Positions 1 through 7,766 are shown, counted from the stretch's first letter. The stretch is 15,071 bases of DNA from Bacillota bacterium (GCA_012727835.1 JAAYGE010000164.1:1-15071); one strand, 5' to 3'. The notes: generated by a model from the letters alone, not told the origin. Translations and numbers: made by a program.

Positions 1-389
1 TAAGAGACAGCCCGGAATAGGGAAATGAGCGGGCCAGCCAGGGCCAGCAAGGTCGAGCCGTACAGAACACCTAAAACGAGGCCCATGCGAGTGGAGTTTT
101 CCGCGTATCCGCGGGCAGTCTCTACATCGCCCCGACCCAAGTTCTGCGATGTGCCAATCTCGGAACCCATACGTCCGATCATTAAGAAGGCCGCGCTGAG
201 CCAGAGAAACATTCCCCCCAGACCACTAGCCGCCACCGCCGTTACCGAATTGGGCAAGCGTCCTAACCAAAACATATCGGTCAGATTATAGGTCATCTGC
301 ATCAGCTGCGTTCCCATAATCGGCAACGCTACCAGTAGTAGTTTCTTAAAAATGCCACCTTGGGTTATATCAGAAGCATTTTCTCTCAT
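1..389 (-). CDS. MATE family efflux transporter, N-terminal part (runs off the window)
   Basis: Translating the minus strand from the ATG at 389 gives about 129 residues of open frame that continue past the window edge. The protein begins with a short polar tail. Around residues 9-50 it shows the typical MATE entry: an ITQGG-like segment, a first membrane helix (LLLVALPIMGTQLMQ), then YNLTDMFWLGRLP, which matches the family's N-x-x-D-x-x-W/F-x-G-R-L pattern. More hydrophobic helices follow. MATE proteins are inner-membrane Na+ or H+ antiporters that export drugs and metabolites, and the substrate cannot be read from this fragment. The start is supported by GGAG seven bases upstream of the ATG. 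A near-consensus promoter lies at 421-449. It is divergent from the MFS exporter at 1001, so two exporters flank this intergenic region. Family assignment is confident; substrate is unknown. Confidence 0.88.
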   Translation of the reverse strand, partial: MRENASDITQGGIFKKLLLVALPIMGTQLMQMTYNLTDMFWLGRLPNSVTAVAASGLGGMFLWLSAAFLMIGRMGSEIGTSQNLGRGDVETARGYAENSTRMGLVLGVLYGSTLLALAGPLISLFRAVS

Positions 390-420
390 CAATCTACTCC
401 ATTTTTTAGATTTGTATTAA

Positions 421-449
421 ATTATGGGCGAGTATCCTAGAGCTGTCAA
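421..449 (-). promoter_or_regulatory. Sigma-A type promoter of the MATE gene
   Basis: Read on the minus strand, the -35 is TTGACA (444-449), the spacer is exactly 17 bases (427-443), and the -10 is CATAAT (421-426). This is one base off the vegetative consensus. Transcription would start near 413-415, giving a leader of about 25 bases that contains the GGAG ribosome binding site. It is the best promoter match in the window. Confidence 0.75.
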
Positions 450-500
450 GCGCATGGTAATTAGGGCTATAATCTTGCCCGTATTGAAGGGTGTTGGTTA

Positions 501-858
501 ATGAGTAAGGCTCGCCTCATGAGTATCGTCTACGTAATTTTTGCTATAGCATACGTGGTAGCCGAATTTGTTATTACGCAACTACATTTGGGCTTTTGTT
601 GGTTTAGCGTTGCATGGTTATCTTATCTTCAAGATGTGGAACGCCCAATCCCATACACGTAATTTGAGATAGCTTAAGGAGGCCGCTGGGGAGCCAAATC
701 CGTGTTTCTATCGGCAGAACGCCGATATTTTTTGTCCCTTTAGAGATTGGTTAGCGGACATGATCAAAGTGGTTGGAGCAGTCAAGTCGCCCAATATAAA
801 GCCCAAAATGGCCGCCCTAGCTGAGGAGCCTTACATTAGCAGAAAGGTTACAGAATAG
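501..858 (+). pseudogene. Possible decayed small membrane-protein gene (frameshift plus TAG)
   Basis: An ATG at 501, with a weak GAAGG 10 bases upstream, opens a 53-residue frame ending at 662. Its first part is a plausible membrane helix (residues 8-21, IVYVIFAIAYVV). Dropping one T from the TTTT run at about 594-597 moves the reading into another frame that also reads as membrane protein (FVGLALHGYLIFKMWNAQ) up to a TAG at 670-672. After that TAG the same frame stays open for 61 more codons, to a TAG at 856-858. The simplest reading is a small two-helix protein gene with one homopolymer frameshift and one nonsense codon. I do not recognise the protein. It could instead be an intact 53-aa one-helix protein (501-662), or chance open frames. 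No other gene is supported between 390 and 997. Confidence 0.28.
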
Positions 859-876
859 TGACGAAAGGGTTACAGA
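842..876 (+). repeat. Imperfect direct repeat upstream of the MFS gene
   Basis: GAAAGGTTACAGA (842-854) is repeated as GAAAGGGTTACAGA (863-876). The repeat starts are 21 bases apart, close to two turns of B-DNA. They sit 120-160 bases ahead of the MFS start, just upstream of an AT-rich stretch (881-915) that contains TAGAAT/AATAAT -10-like sequences but no good -35. That arrangement would suit activator or repressor half-sites. This is inference only. Confidence 0.3.
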
Positions 877-1000
877 GTGTTAATAGATAAAAAAAGTTGA
901 TTAGATAGAATAATAGTAACTACCTTGATCATCTAACTAAGAAAGCTAGCTGGTGTTTAGAAGGTAATGGTCATCGGAATACGTTAAAAGGAGTGAAATG

Positions 1001-2236
1001 ATGTTAGCTAAGCTACGAGAACACCCGTTGGCTTCAGCCAATTTTAGACGTTTTTGGCTAGGGCAGTTTATTACCACCTTTGGTAACACCTTTTCTGGTG
1101 TGGCTCTCACCTGGCTGCTTATGGAATTGAGCGATTCGACTTTATCTCGTGGCATTACCTTTGCTTTGAGCATGCTGCCTAACTTATTGCTGGCCCCCAT
1201 AGCCGGCTCCATAATCGATCGCTTTAGCCGCCGGCGCATGCTGATCATCTCCGATATCATTCGCTCTGCAATCGATTTGCTACTGGTGCTTGTTCTGCTA
1301 ACAAGGTCGGTAGCCGTGTGGCACATATATGCCTTTTCCTTTTTCCATTCTTTAGCCCGTGTCTTTTATAACCCCTGCCTTATCGCCTTTGTGCCTACCT
1401 TGGTACCTCGTCAGCAACTGCCGCAAGCCAATAGCGCCCAAGACCTGGCCATGCGTATCGCCATGATGGTCGGTCCGGCGGCCGGCGGGCTAGCCTACGC
1501 TAAATTGGGGGCTGCCGCCGTAATTGGTATCGATGCTTTAACCCTGCTGGCATCTGCCATTTTGCTATCCACGGTGCGTGTGCAAGAACATATTTCGCCC
1601 CCAGATCAGAGAGCATCAATGCGAGAGCAATTGGCCTCCGGTTGGGCCTATGTGCGCCAAAACAGCTGGATAATTTACCAAACTTCAGCCATGTTGCTGG
1701 TGAATATGTCTAATATCGTTTTCAACATAGTTTGGCCCTTAATTCTTAAGAATCAGCTATTCTTTGGCCCTGAGGAGCATGGATTGTTAGATTCGGTCAG
1801 TTCTTTTGCCTCCATCATTACCGCCATGTTGCTGACTGGCTTTGTGCTGCGCTTCAGCAAGAAACAAGTGCTGGTGCTTTCCCTGGCCGGCAGTGGCCTA
1901 TTCACCTTAGGGCTAATGTACAGTCGTAGCCTGTTTATGGTGGTATTCTTTATCGCCGCCATCGGCATTACCCGGCCCGCGTTGGCCGTGTCCAACACCT
2001 CCATATATCAGGCGGCCGTTCCTTCTGAGTATATGGGGCGGGTGGCCGTCTTTCGTAGTTTCATCACCCAGAGTTTGGTGCCGATTGCTAGCTTGGCAAC
2101 CGGCGCCTTTGGCGACAAGGTTTCATATAATACCAGCCTCTTCATAGCCGGTGCCATGCTCCTGGCCTCATCATTACTTGTCTACTTTAAGGTTAATGTT
2201 GAAGAGGAGTCAGAAACGACGGTGCAAGCCGCTTAG
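1001..2236 (+). CDS. MFS family exporter (macrolide-efflux/EntS-like), 411 aa
   Basis: This is an integral membrane protein of about twelve hydrophobic helices and usual MFS length. The N-terminus (SANFRRFWLGQFITTFGNTFSG) is the signature opening of the MFS_3 group, which includes macrolide-efflux-like and enterobactin-exporter-like proteins. The loop between helices 2 and 3 has the MFS motif A-like AGSIIDRFSRRRML. These proteins use the proton gradient to export small molecules, and the substrate here is not determinable. Two adjacent ATGs (998 and 1001) follow an AAAAGGAGTG site. GGAG ends at 993, so 1001 has the more usual 7-base spacing, while 998 would have 4. The gene ends in tandem TAG TAG codons, so TAG is an ordinary stop here. 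The GlmL gene starts 15 bases downstream, suggesting co-transcription. The strong antisense frames are shadows. Confidence 0.9.
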   Translation: MLAKLREHPLASANFRRFWLGQFITTFGNTFSGVALTWLLMELSDSTLSRGITFALSMLPNLLLAPIAGSIIDRFSRRRMLIISDIIRSAIDLLLVLVLLTRSVAVWHIYAFSFFHSLARVFYNPCLIAFVPTLVPRQQLPQANSAQDLAMRIAMMVGPAAGGLAYAKLGAAAVIGIDALTLLASAILLSTVRVQEHISPPDQRASMREQLASGWAYVRQNSWIIYQTSAMLLVNMSNIVFNIVWPLILKNQLFFGPEEHGLLDSVSSFASIITAMLLTGFVLRFSKKQVLVLSLAGSGLFTLGLMYSRSLFMVVFFIAAIGITRPALAVSNTSIYQAAVPSEYMGRVAVFRSFITQSLVPIASLATGAFGDKVSYNTSLFIAGAMLLASSLLVYFKVNVEEESETTVQAA

Positions 2237-2251
2237 TAGGGGAGGGATTGT

Positions 2252-4048
2252 ATGAGTGAAAAGGCCTTCTTGATCGTAGACGTAGGCAGCACCACCACCA
2301 AGGCTATTCTGATTGAACGAGGAGAGGATGGCTACCGGGTGACCCAGCGGGGCGAAGCCCCCACCACGGTGGAAAAACCCGATGAAGATGTGATGGTGGG
2401 AGTACATAATGCTATAAGCCAGATTAGCAGGCCCTTAGAAACGACCCAGTTTCTAGCTACCAGCAGTGCCGGTGGCGGGTAGCAGGTAATTGTCTGCGGC
2501 CTTTCTAAATTCGTGACTGCCGAAAGTGCGGAAAAGGCGGCCCTTGGTGCTGGCGCTCTAATAATGGATGTCTTTTCACCTGACGATGGACGCATTTTGT
2601 TTGAACAGATGGAGGCTTTACGTAAAGCCAAACCCGATATGGTGCTACTGGCTGGTGGCATCGATAGTGCCATCAATGTTCATTTCATTGTGGAGTTCTG
2701 CGAGTTACTCAATTCGGCGCGTCCGGTGCCCCGTTTTGGCGAGGGCTATCCTTTGCCCGTGATTTATGCCGGGTGCCCTAATGGTCGCCCTTTGGTCCAG
2801 GATACCCTCAGCGAAGATTTCGACCTGCACATTGTGTCTAACATACGGCCCAGCTTTGATAAGGAAAATTTAGAACCAGCACGGGAAGCTATTCACGATC
2901 TATTCCTCACCCATGTGATGGCCCAGGCTCCCGGGTATCCCAAACTGAAAGAAAGTGTTAGTCAGCCGGTAATGCCCACGCCGCTGGCGGTTGGGCGGAT
3001 AATGACCCGTCTGGCGGAGCGAGATAATTTAGAAATTGTGGGCGCCGACATCGGCGGTGCCACCACCGACATTTTCTCGGTGATAGAGGGGGAGTTTAAC
3101 CGAACGGTAAGTGCCAACTTGGGCATGAGCTATAGTATCGGTAACGTGCTGGAACTGGCAGGGGTAGAGAACATCATGCGCTGGCTGCCCTTTGCGGTGG
3201 ATGCTAGCTGGCTAAAAGATCAGGTGATGGATAAGTTGCTCTTCCCCACCAGCGTTCCAGCCACCAAGCTGGATTTGCTCATAGAGCAGGCTTTAGCCAG
3301 GGAAGCCTTACGCCTGTCGCTAGAGCACCACGTTTCGTTGGTGAAGTCGTTAAACAAGGCGCCCAGTGAGATACAGAGGGCCTTACTGTCGCAAGACGCT
3401 CAGGCTATTATCACCAAAGAAAGGCAGCAGTTGCTGGATATGCAACGCATTGGGCTAGTGGTTGGTAGCGGGGGTGTGCTCTCCCATGCTCCACGCCGAG
3501 CCCAAGCTGCCGCCATGCTAATTGATGCCTTTGCTCCCTTGGGTTATACCTTCTTGGCCGTGGACAGCATCTTTATGATGCCCCACCTGGGGGTGCTCTC
3601 GGAGAGCGAACCAGAAATTGCCTTGCAAGTGCTGGAGCGGGATTGCTTTGTACCGCTGGGCCCCTGCATTAGTTTGGTCTCTGCCCCAAGCCATGAGCCA
3701 GGTGTAGTAGCCGCCCAGTGCACTTTGCGCACCGCAGAAGGAGTGCGGCAGGCGGTGGTTCGCCGAGGTGAGGTGCTCATTTGGCCCCTGGGGCGAAATG
3801 AGCGGGCAATTCTGCGGGTGGAGGCCGCCGGCGGCTTTGACTTCGGCGCGGGGGCGGGGCACGTATGGGAGCGAGAAGTCACTGGTGGCGAAGTAGGGGT
3901 AATAATCGATGCCCGTGGCCGCTGGGGAGAGGAATTATCTTTAGCAGAGCAGCAAGCACTGACCAAACAAACTTTGCTCTCTTTGGGTGCCTATACGTTA
4001 AGCGAACTGGAGCAGAGTGCAAAGGAGGTGGCCGACCTTGCCCGTTAA
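2252..4048 (+). pseudogene. glmL: GlmL/MutL-family ATPase (mutase-associated), interrupted by an in-frame TAG at codon 77
   Basis: Reading through one TAG (2480-2482), the frame encodes 598 residues of an ASKHA-fold ATPase of the GlmL/MutL family. These are companions and presumed reactivators of B12-dependent glutamate mutase and related aminomutases. Visible nucleotide motifs are phosphate-1 DVGSTTTK (residues 10-17), phosphate-2 DIGGATTD (266-273) and the adenosine motif GSGGVLSH (405-412). About 185 residues follow, longer than the roughly 460-residue clostridial GlmL, with a beta-rich stretch near 500-560. The amber falls inside the conserved SSAGGG-[stop]-QVIVCGL segment, where I expect Leu; TTG to TAG is a single change. 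The downstream open part (first GTG at 2513) has no ribosome binding site and lacks phosphate-1, so independent function is unlikely. GGGGAGGG precedes the ATG at 2252. The next gene overlaps the end. The family is certain; whether the gene is broken, misread or suppressed is open. Confidence 0.85.
2480..2482 (+). other. In-frame amber (TAG) codon inside the GlmL frame
   Basis: The 2252 frame stops here and the same frame resumes immediately (QVIVCGL...) without any indel, running to the TAA at 4046-4048. The preceding residues SSAGGG and following CGL fit the family's conserved SSA-x-GG-L-x-x-V-x-x-GL segment, with the stop taking the Leu position. Confidence 0.9.
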
Positions 4049-5360
4049 TTTTATTCGTCGCACGCGCCTTTTGCCTTATCACGGAACAGTTAAGGTGCAA
4101 GAAGGGGATTGGGTGCATGCCACCGATGTGGTTGCTGAGCTAGACTATATTCCTGGGGACTTAGTTAGAGTGCCAGCAGCGCGTCATTTAGATATTGCTC
4201 CCGAGGACCTGTCTAAGCACATGCTTCGCTCCGTTGGTGATAAGATCGAGGAAGGAGAACCGCTAGCTAGTTCCATGCTGTTCGGAGAGGCGAAACAATC
4301 AGTGTCGCCAACCAGTGGTTATGTCGCTCTTGTGTCCAACAGCCAAGGTATGGTGTATGTACGGCAACCGATGCCACTCGGAGATGATCAGCCAGTCGTC
4401 ATCGATTTGGTTAAGGAAGCGAAAATCTCCAAGCTGGGATTGGTGGCTGCCTTACGTGTACATCCGGGCCGTATTGTGGTTCCGGGGCAGGTGTTGGTAA
4501 TGAGCCCAGGGGTGATACCGAAGTCCGTAGTGTCACCTATTTACGGCCGCGTCCAGTCCTACCGGGATGGTATCATTACTATTGTGCCTGTGCGATCTCG
4601 CAATATACTGCAGGCCTATCTCACAGGACGGGTGAAGCGGGTTATTAAGCAGCAGGGGGTTGAGATAGAAGCCTATGCCCATGTTATTACCGGCGCTTAT
4701 GGCGTAGGTGCAGAAAGCGGCGGTGAAATTTTGCTGGCCGCCGAGGCCGACGAAGAACTCCCGGTGGGTGCTGCAACCGCTGAGTGGCAGGGGAAAATAG
4801 TCGTGGCTGGGCGGACTGCCTCCTTAGACCTACTGCGGGCAGCTGCCGCGGTGGGCTGCGCCGGCTTGGTGGTGGGGCATATCAACTACGACACTTTGGT
4901 CGCATACATGGGCAGCCATAGCAGGCCCGGCATGACGGGAGATGATGAAGTGCTTATGCCGGTCATGCTAACAGAGCGCTTCGATGCCGCCAGTATAAGC
5001 AGCTTTGTATGGCAAGAGTTGGCCAGTTTACAGGGCCGCTATGCCTCGATGAGCGGTAAAACCCAAATTCGAGCCGGATTGGTGCGTCCAGAAGTGGTGG
5101 TTTGCTTAGACAAATGGCCGCAGAAATTGCCAGCTTGCGAAGCTACATCGGGGACAGTGCAGGTGGGTGATTGGGTGCGGGTGCTGAGGCGACCGTACCG
5201 TGATCAGGTGGGGCAGGTGGTCGACCTACCCCCGGGAAGGCTAGAAATTGCTAGTGGTGCCCGGCTGAGGGTAGCAGAAGTGGTCCTTGACGGAAAAGTG
5301 GTTACAGTGCCGGTAGCCAATTTGCTAAAGCTTGAAGTAGGGGGGAGAGCCAGTGAGTGA
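4038..5360 (+). CDS. Uncharacterised 440-aa protein with barrel-sandwich-like N-terminus and C-terminal KOW-type domain
   Basis: I do not recognise a named family. The start is a TTG at 4038, nine bases after AAAGGAGG (4021-4028). An upstream GTG at 4017 would put this ribosome binding site inside the gene. The start overlaps the GlmL stop by 11 bases. Residues about 12-115 and 155-190 contain repeated beta-hairpin patterns (GTVKVQEGDWV, SPTSGYVALVSNSQGMVYV, SPIYGRVQSYRDGIITIV) like lipoyl or barrel-sandwich hybrid folds. Residues 215-290 form an alpha/beta region (GAYGVGAESGG; RAAAAVGCAGLVVGHINYDTL). Residues 370-433 read as a KOW/NusG-type SH3 barrel: GTVQVGDWVRVLRRPYRDQVGQVV followed by VVTVPVANLLKLE. 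No signal peptide or membrane helix is apparent, so it is probably cytoplasmic. Its tight coupling to the GlmL-type ATPase suggests a joint function. KOW domains often bind RNA or ribosomal partners, but that is only a hint here. Confidence 0.82.
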   Translation: MPVNFIRRTRLLPYHGTVKVQEGDWVHATDVVAELDYIPGDLVRVPAARHLDIAPEDLSKHMLRSVGDKIEEGEPLASSMLFGEAKQSVSPTSGYVALVSNSQGMVYVRQPMPLGDDQPVVIDLVKEAKISKLGLVAALRVHPGRIVVPGQVLVMSPGVIPKSVVSPIYGRVQSYRDGIITIVPVRSRNILQAYLTGRVKRVIKQQGVEIEAYAHVITGAYGVGAESGGEILLAAEADEELPVGAATAEWQGKIVVAGRTASLDLLRAAAAVGCAGLVVGHINYDTLVAYMGSHSRPGMTGDDEVLMPVMLTERFDAASISSFVWQELASLQGRYASMSGKTQIRAGLVRPEVVVCLDKWPQKLPACEATSGTVQVGDWVRVLRRPYRDQVGQVVDLPPGRLEIASGARLRVAEVVLDGKVVTVPVANLLKLEVGGRASE

Positions 5361-6333
5361 TGCGTTTCTAAATTCATTGGTAAGTAGTGAAGCATCTATT
5401 GGTAGGGTGGTCATCGACTATGACGCCGATAGAACCTTTCGCCTGCAAGTGGCCAGTCGGCGTCCCGGGACCGCCACCCAGCCCAGTCCGATCACTGCAA
5501 CGTGGAGTTGGAGCGCTGAGCTATGCAAGGCAATAGCTTTAGAAGCCGAACAGCTTGCTGGTTCTCTTTTCAAGCTGCGGCAAGTCTGGCAGCCTGTTAA
5601 GGGCGATGCCGACTGGGAACAGGCGGCTCCTAGTCTGTTGGTAGGTTGGCTGCTGTGGCATGTGGGGTCGTTGCACTTTTTGCAACTACTAGAGCTAGAT
5701 GCGGCCGCCGTAGATTTAAGCGCTGCCCAGCAGGAGCAAACGGTGCTGCTTAGCTTTCTTCGGCTCAATCCGGACAACGGAGTGGTTCATCTGCAAGGAG
5801 GGCCCTATGAAAGCGGCTGGATGGTGCGTCAGGTAATCAGTCAGCGGGCGGTGCGAGCAACTTTAGCAAGTGCTGATGCGGAAGGAGAATTGTTACTCTA
5901 TACGCAAGAACCTCTGAGGCAACTTCATGCCTATGTGGAGGAAAAAGATAAGCCCTTCTATCCTAGCACCTATCGCTTGGCTTTACCGGTCCTTTCTGCT
6001 GCTTCTCTGCGGGTAGTAGGCGAGGAGTTAAGCGCGGTCAGCCGTCAGCTGCGCTCATGCTTATGGCGGTTAGTCTACAGGGCCCGCGAATCTTTCGTAG
6101 ACCAGGAAATGAGACCAGGCCAATGGCTGTATTTTTATAGTCTCTGGGTGGGGAAAATGACCAACTTCTGGCTAGAAGCCCAGCTGTTGCCACCAGTGGT
6201 ACCCTTTGAGCCGAACCAACGGAGGGGCTGGGTTAGGCGACGGCAGGCCCAGCCCCAGCAACAACCACCCTGCGGTCTATGCTTCTGGCGGGATGTGGAT
6301 GGACTTTGGGAGTTGGGACAGGAATTACTGTAG
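5353..6333 (+). CDS. Hypothetical protein, 326 aa, last gene of the MFS-GlmL-KOW operon
   Basis: I do not recognise this protein. It starts at a GTG (5353) behind GGGGGAG and overlaps the previous gene's TGA by 8 bases, so translation is probably coupled. It is rich in Trp, Leu, Gln and Ala, with a hydrophobic patch near residues 93-115 (PSLLVGWLLWHVGSLHFLQLLEL) that looks more like a buried helix than a clear membrane span. The centre is mixed alpha/beta. A basic, Gln-rich linker (about 289-305, RRGWVRRRQAQPQQQ) leads to a C-terminal CGLC pair (Cys307, Cys310) followed by FWRDVDGLWEL. The CxxC could be half of a metal site or a redox pair, but no second pair is seen. It ends in TAG just ahead of the terminator. 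Its only functional clue is position: it follows the ATPase and KOW genes with no gaps. Confidence 0.78.
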   Translation: MSDAFLNSLVSSEASIGRVVIDYDADRTFRLQVASRRPGTATQPSPITATWSWSAELCKAIALEAEQLAGSLFKLRQVWQPVKGDADWEQAAPSLLVGWLLWHVGSLHFLQLLELDAAAVDLSAAQQEQTVLLSFLRLNPDNGVVHLQGGPYESGWMVRQVISQRAVRATLASADAEGELLLYTQEPLRQLHAYVEEKDKPFYPSTYRLALPVLSAASLRVVGEELSAVSRQLRSCLWRLVYRARESFVDQEMRPGQWLYFYSLWVGKMTNFWLEAQLLPPVVPFEPNQRRGWVRRRQAQPQQQPPCGLCFWRDVDGLWELGQELL

Positions 6334-6342
6334 CAAAATAGG

Positions 6343-6382
6343 AGCTCGCGCCCAATGTACCGGGCGCGAGCTTTCTTGTTTT
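6343..6382 (+). terminator. Rho-independent terminator of the MFS-GlmL-KOW operon
   Basis: A perfect 11-bp GC-rich stem, AGCTCGCGCCC (6343-6353) with GGGCGCGAGCT (6362-6372), encloses an 8-base loop and is followed by the T-rich TTTTCTTGTTTT. It lies 10 bases past the stop of the 326-aa gene and closes the operon. Confidence 0.92.
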
Positions 6383-6482
6383 CGGGCCCTAAAATTTCGG
6401 CAGGGGTAGAAGGTGTATTGCCTTTCGTGGAGTATAGGATAACAAAAAGAACTGTTGACGCATAGCATTCAAGGGTGATTAC

Positions 6483-7685
6483 ATGAAGATCAAGGTTATC
6501 GCTGTCTGCTTTTTGATATTAGTAGTAGTTACCGCCTGTGGCCGGCGGCCTAACGGATCGACGGGGCCCATTATTTCTCTTCCCGATGATATCGTCTGGG
6601 GACGGGAAAGCCGCACCACAGCCCCGCGGGCGACGGTAGTTTGGCGGCATCGGCTAAGTAGTGAGGGGCAGTATTTTAACCATGTGCTCACCGAGCATCC
6701 CCAAGGCTTTATGTTCGGCTATTTTGACCGCCAGGGGCCCGTCGCTGCTTTTTCTCGCACAATTCTTGATCCGGCAACGGGAACGGTTTTACAGAGAGAT
6801 GTTTTGGAGAAAGTAACTCCCTATGGTTTTTGCCCTGATGCCATTTTTCATAAGGAAGCGGAGGAAATTCGGCTGGAAACCGATGGGGGCACTCTAGTCT
6901 TACCCCAGCTTCCCGAAGCCGAGGGGTGGTTCGATTGCTTGTTGCGAGAAGATGGGGTGGTACTGCTGGGCTACGATCAGGCGGGGCGTTTTATCACCTA
7001 TCTTGATGCAGAAGGGGAAAAACGCGGGATCTATCGGCCTGAACCGCGGGGGCCCAAAGAAATCTTTGTGTTGGAGACGTACGGTTCACAAGAGCGGCTT
7101 GTCGATCTGGGTGATGGTTTGCTCGGGGCCTATGGTCTCACTATTCGGGGACTTATTGCTCTCGACATGGAGACCGGCCAGCTGGTCTGGGATTATCATA
7201 TTCCGATGGAAGATCGCATCTGCTCGGTGAGCGTAGGGCAGGATGGCATTTGGATTGGTGGTCTCAGCCACGACTATGATGGGGTGGTCGCCTTGCTTGC
7301 CCCTGACGGAGCAGTATTACGGGAACTGGAACACCCGGCACCGGTAGTGGCTATAGGGGCCTTAGACGACAGAGCCTGTTGGTTTATGGCCGGTTGGGGG
7401 GGACCGGATGGCGATAACAAGGTTTACCTGCTGGAGCACGACCGGCTGGCCCAGGAAGTGTTAGAGGATATTGAGTTCGGCCGGGTGCCGGAGGTGAATA
7501 ATTCCCTAGTTTTTCTTAACAGTACACAGGGGATCCTTTACCAGTGGCAGCCGGGGCAGGTAGCCCAAGCCTATGAACTCCCTTTCTACGGCGAGCCGAA
7601 TAGCACCCAAATGCTTGGCGCCCGTGATGATATGGTGCTAATTCAATACAAGAATGAGATCTATGCTATTTTGTTGGAACAGTAA
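6483..7685 (+). CDS. Putative lipoprotein, beta-propeller (PQQ/WD-like), 400 aa
   Basis: The N-terminus MKIKVIAVCFLILVVVTAC is a lipoprotein signal peptide: two Lys, a hydrophobic core and a lipobox VTAC with the lipidated Cys at residue 19. The mature protein should be anchored on the outer face of the membrane. The rest is beta-rich, with repeated blade-like units such as GLIALDMETGQLVWDYHIP (about residues 220-238) and TILDPATGTVLQRDVLE. These resemble the x-LDxxTGxxxW pattern of PQQ-type propeller blades, although most repeats are weak. No catalytic residues can be assigned. AAGGGTGA lies just ahead of the ATG. A weak promoter (TTGCCT, 16 bases, TAACAA) may lie around 6419-6446. It is bounded by terminators on both sides, so it is probably a single-gene unit. 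A role in sensing or assembly at the cell surface is a guess from fold type only. Confidence 0.8.
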   Translation: MKIKVIAVCFLILVVVTACGRRPNGSTGPIISLPDDIVWGRESRTTAPRATVVWRHRLSSEGQYFNHVLTEHPQGFMFGYFDRQGPVAAFSRTILDPATGTVLQRDVLEKVTPYGFCPDAIFHKEAEEIRLETDGGTLVLPQLPEAEGWFDCLLREDGVVLLGYDQAGRFITYLDAEGEKRGIYRPEPRGPKEIFVLETYGSQERLVDLGDGLLGAYGLTIRGLIALDMETGQLVWDYHIPMEDRICSVSVGQDGIWIGGLSHDYDGVVALLAPDGAVLRELEHPAPVVAIGALDDRACWFMAGWGGPDGDNKVYLLEHDRLAQEVLEDIEFGRVPEVNNSLVFLNSTQGILYQWQPGQVAQAYELPFYGEPNSTQMLGARDDMVLIQYKNEIYAILLEQ

Positions 7686-7695
7686 ATGGCGGTCG

Positions 7696-7740
7696 GACGC
7701 GCCGGCGGTTACTAGGTAACGGCTGGCGCGCCTTATTTTT
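7696..7740 (+). terminator. Rho-independent terminator after the lipoprotein gene
   Basis: A 17-base arm (7696-7712) pairs with 7716-7732 across a 3-base loop, with two non-pairing positions and one G-U pair. The outer part (CGCGCC with GGCGCG) is very strong. TTATTTTT follows directly. It begins 10 bases after the lipoprotein stop. Confidence 0.9.
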
Positions 7741-7766
7741 GCTGTTCTCGGTAGATTCCATAAATA
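7739..7766 (+). promoter_or_regulatory. Candidate promoter for the amidohydrolase pair
   Basis: TTGCTG (7739-7744) and TAAATA (7761-7766) are separated by 16 bases. The match is moderate and the -35 overlaps the T-tract of the preceding terminator. It would give a leader of about 90 bases ahead of the TTG start, and that leader contains the inverted repeat at 7815-7838. Confidence 0.28.

Noticed and set aside
2480..2482. TAG read as pyrrolysine through genome-wide recoding
   Set aside because: TAG ends the MFS gene (as TAG TAG) and the 326-aa gene, so it is an ordinary stop here. The expected residue is a structural Leu, not a catalytic position, and no pyl gene is in the window. A genome search would still be decisive.
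3518..3966. Long antisense frames opposite the GlmL gene
   Set aside because: They have low-complexity, Pro/Ser/Arg-rich translations typical of shadows of GC-rich coding sequence, with no ribosome binding site.
2513..4048. A separate gene starting at the GTG at 2513
   Set aside because: There is no ribosome binding site, the product would lack the phosphate-1 motif, and homology continues upstream across the TAG in the same frame.
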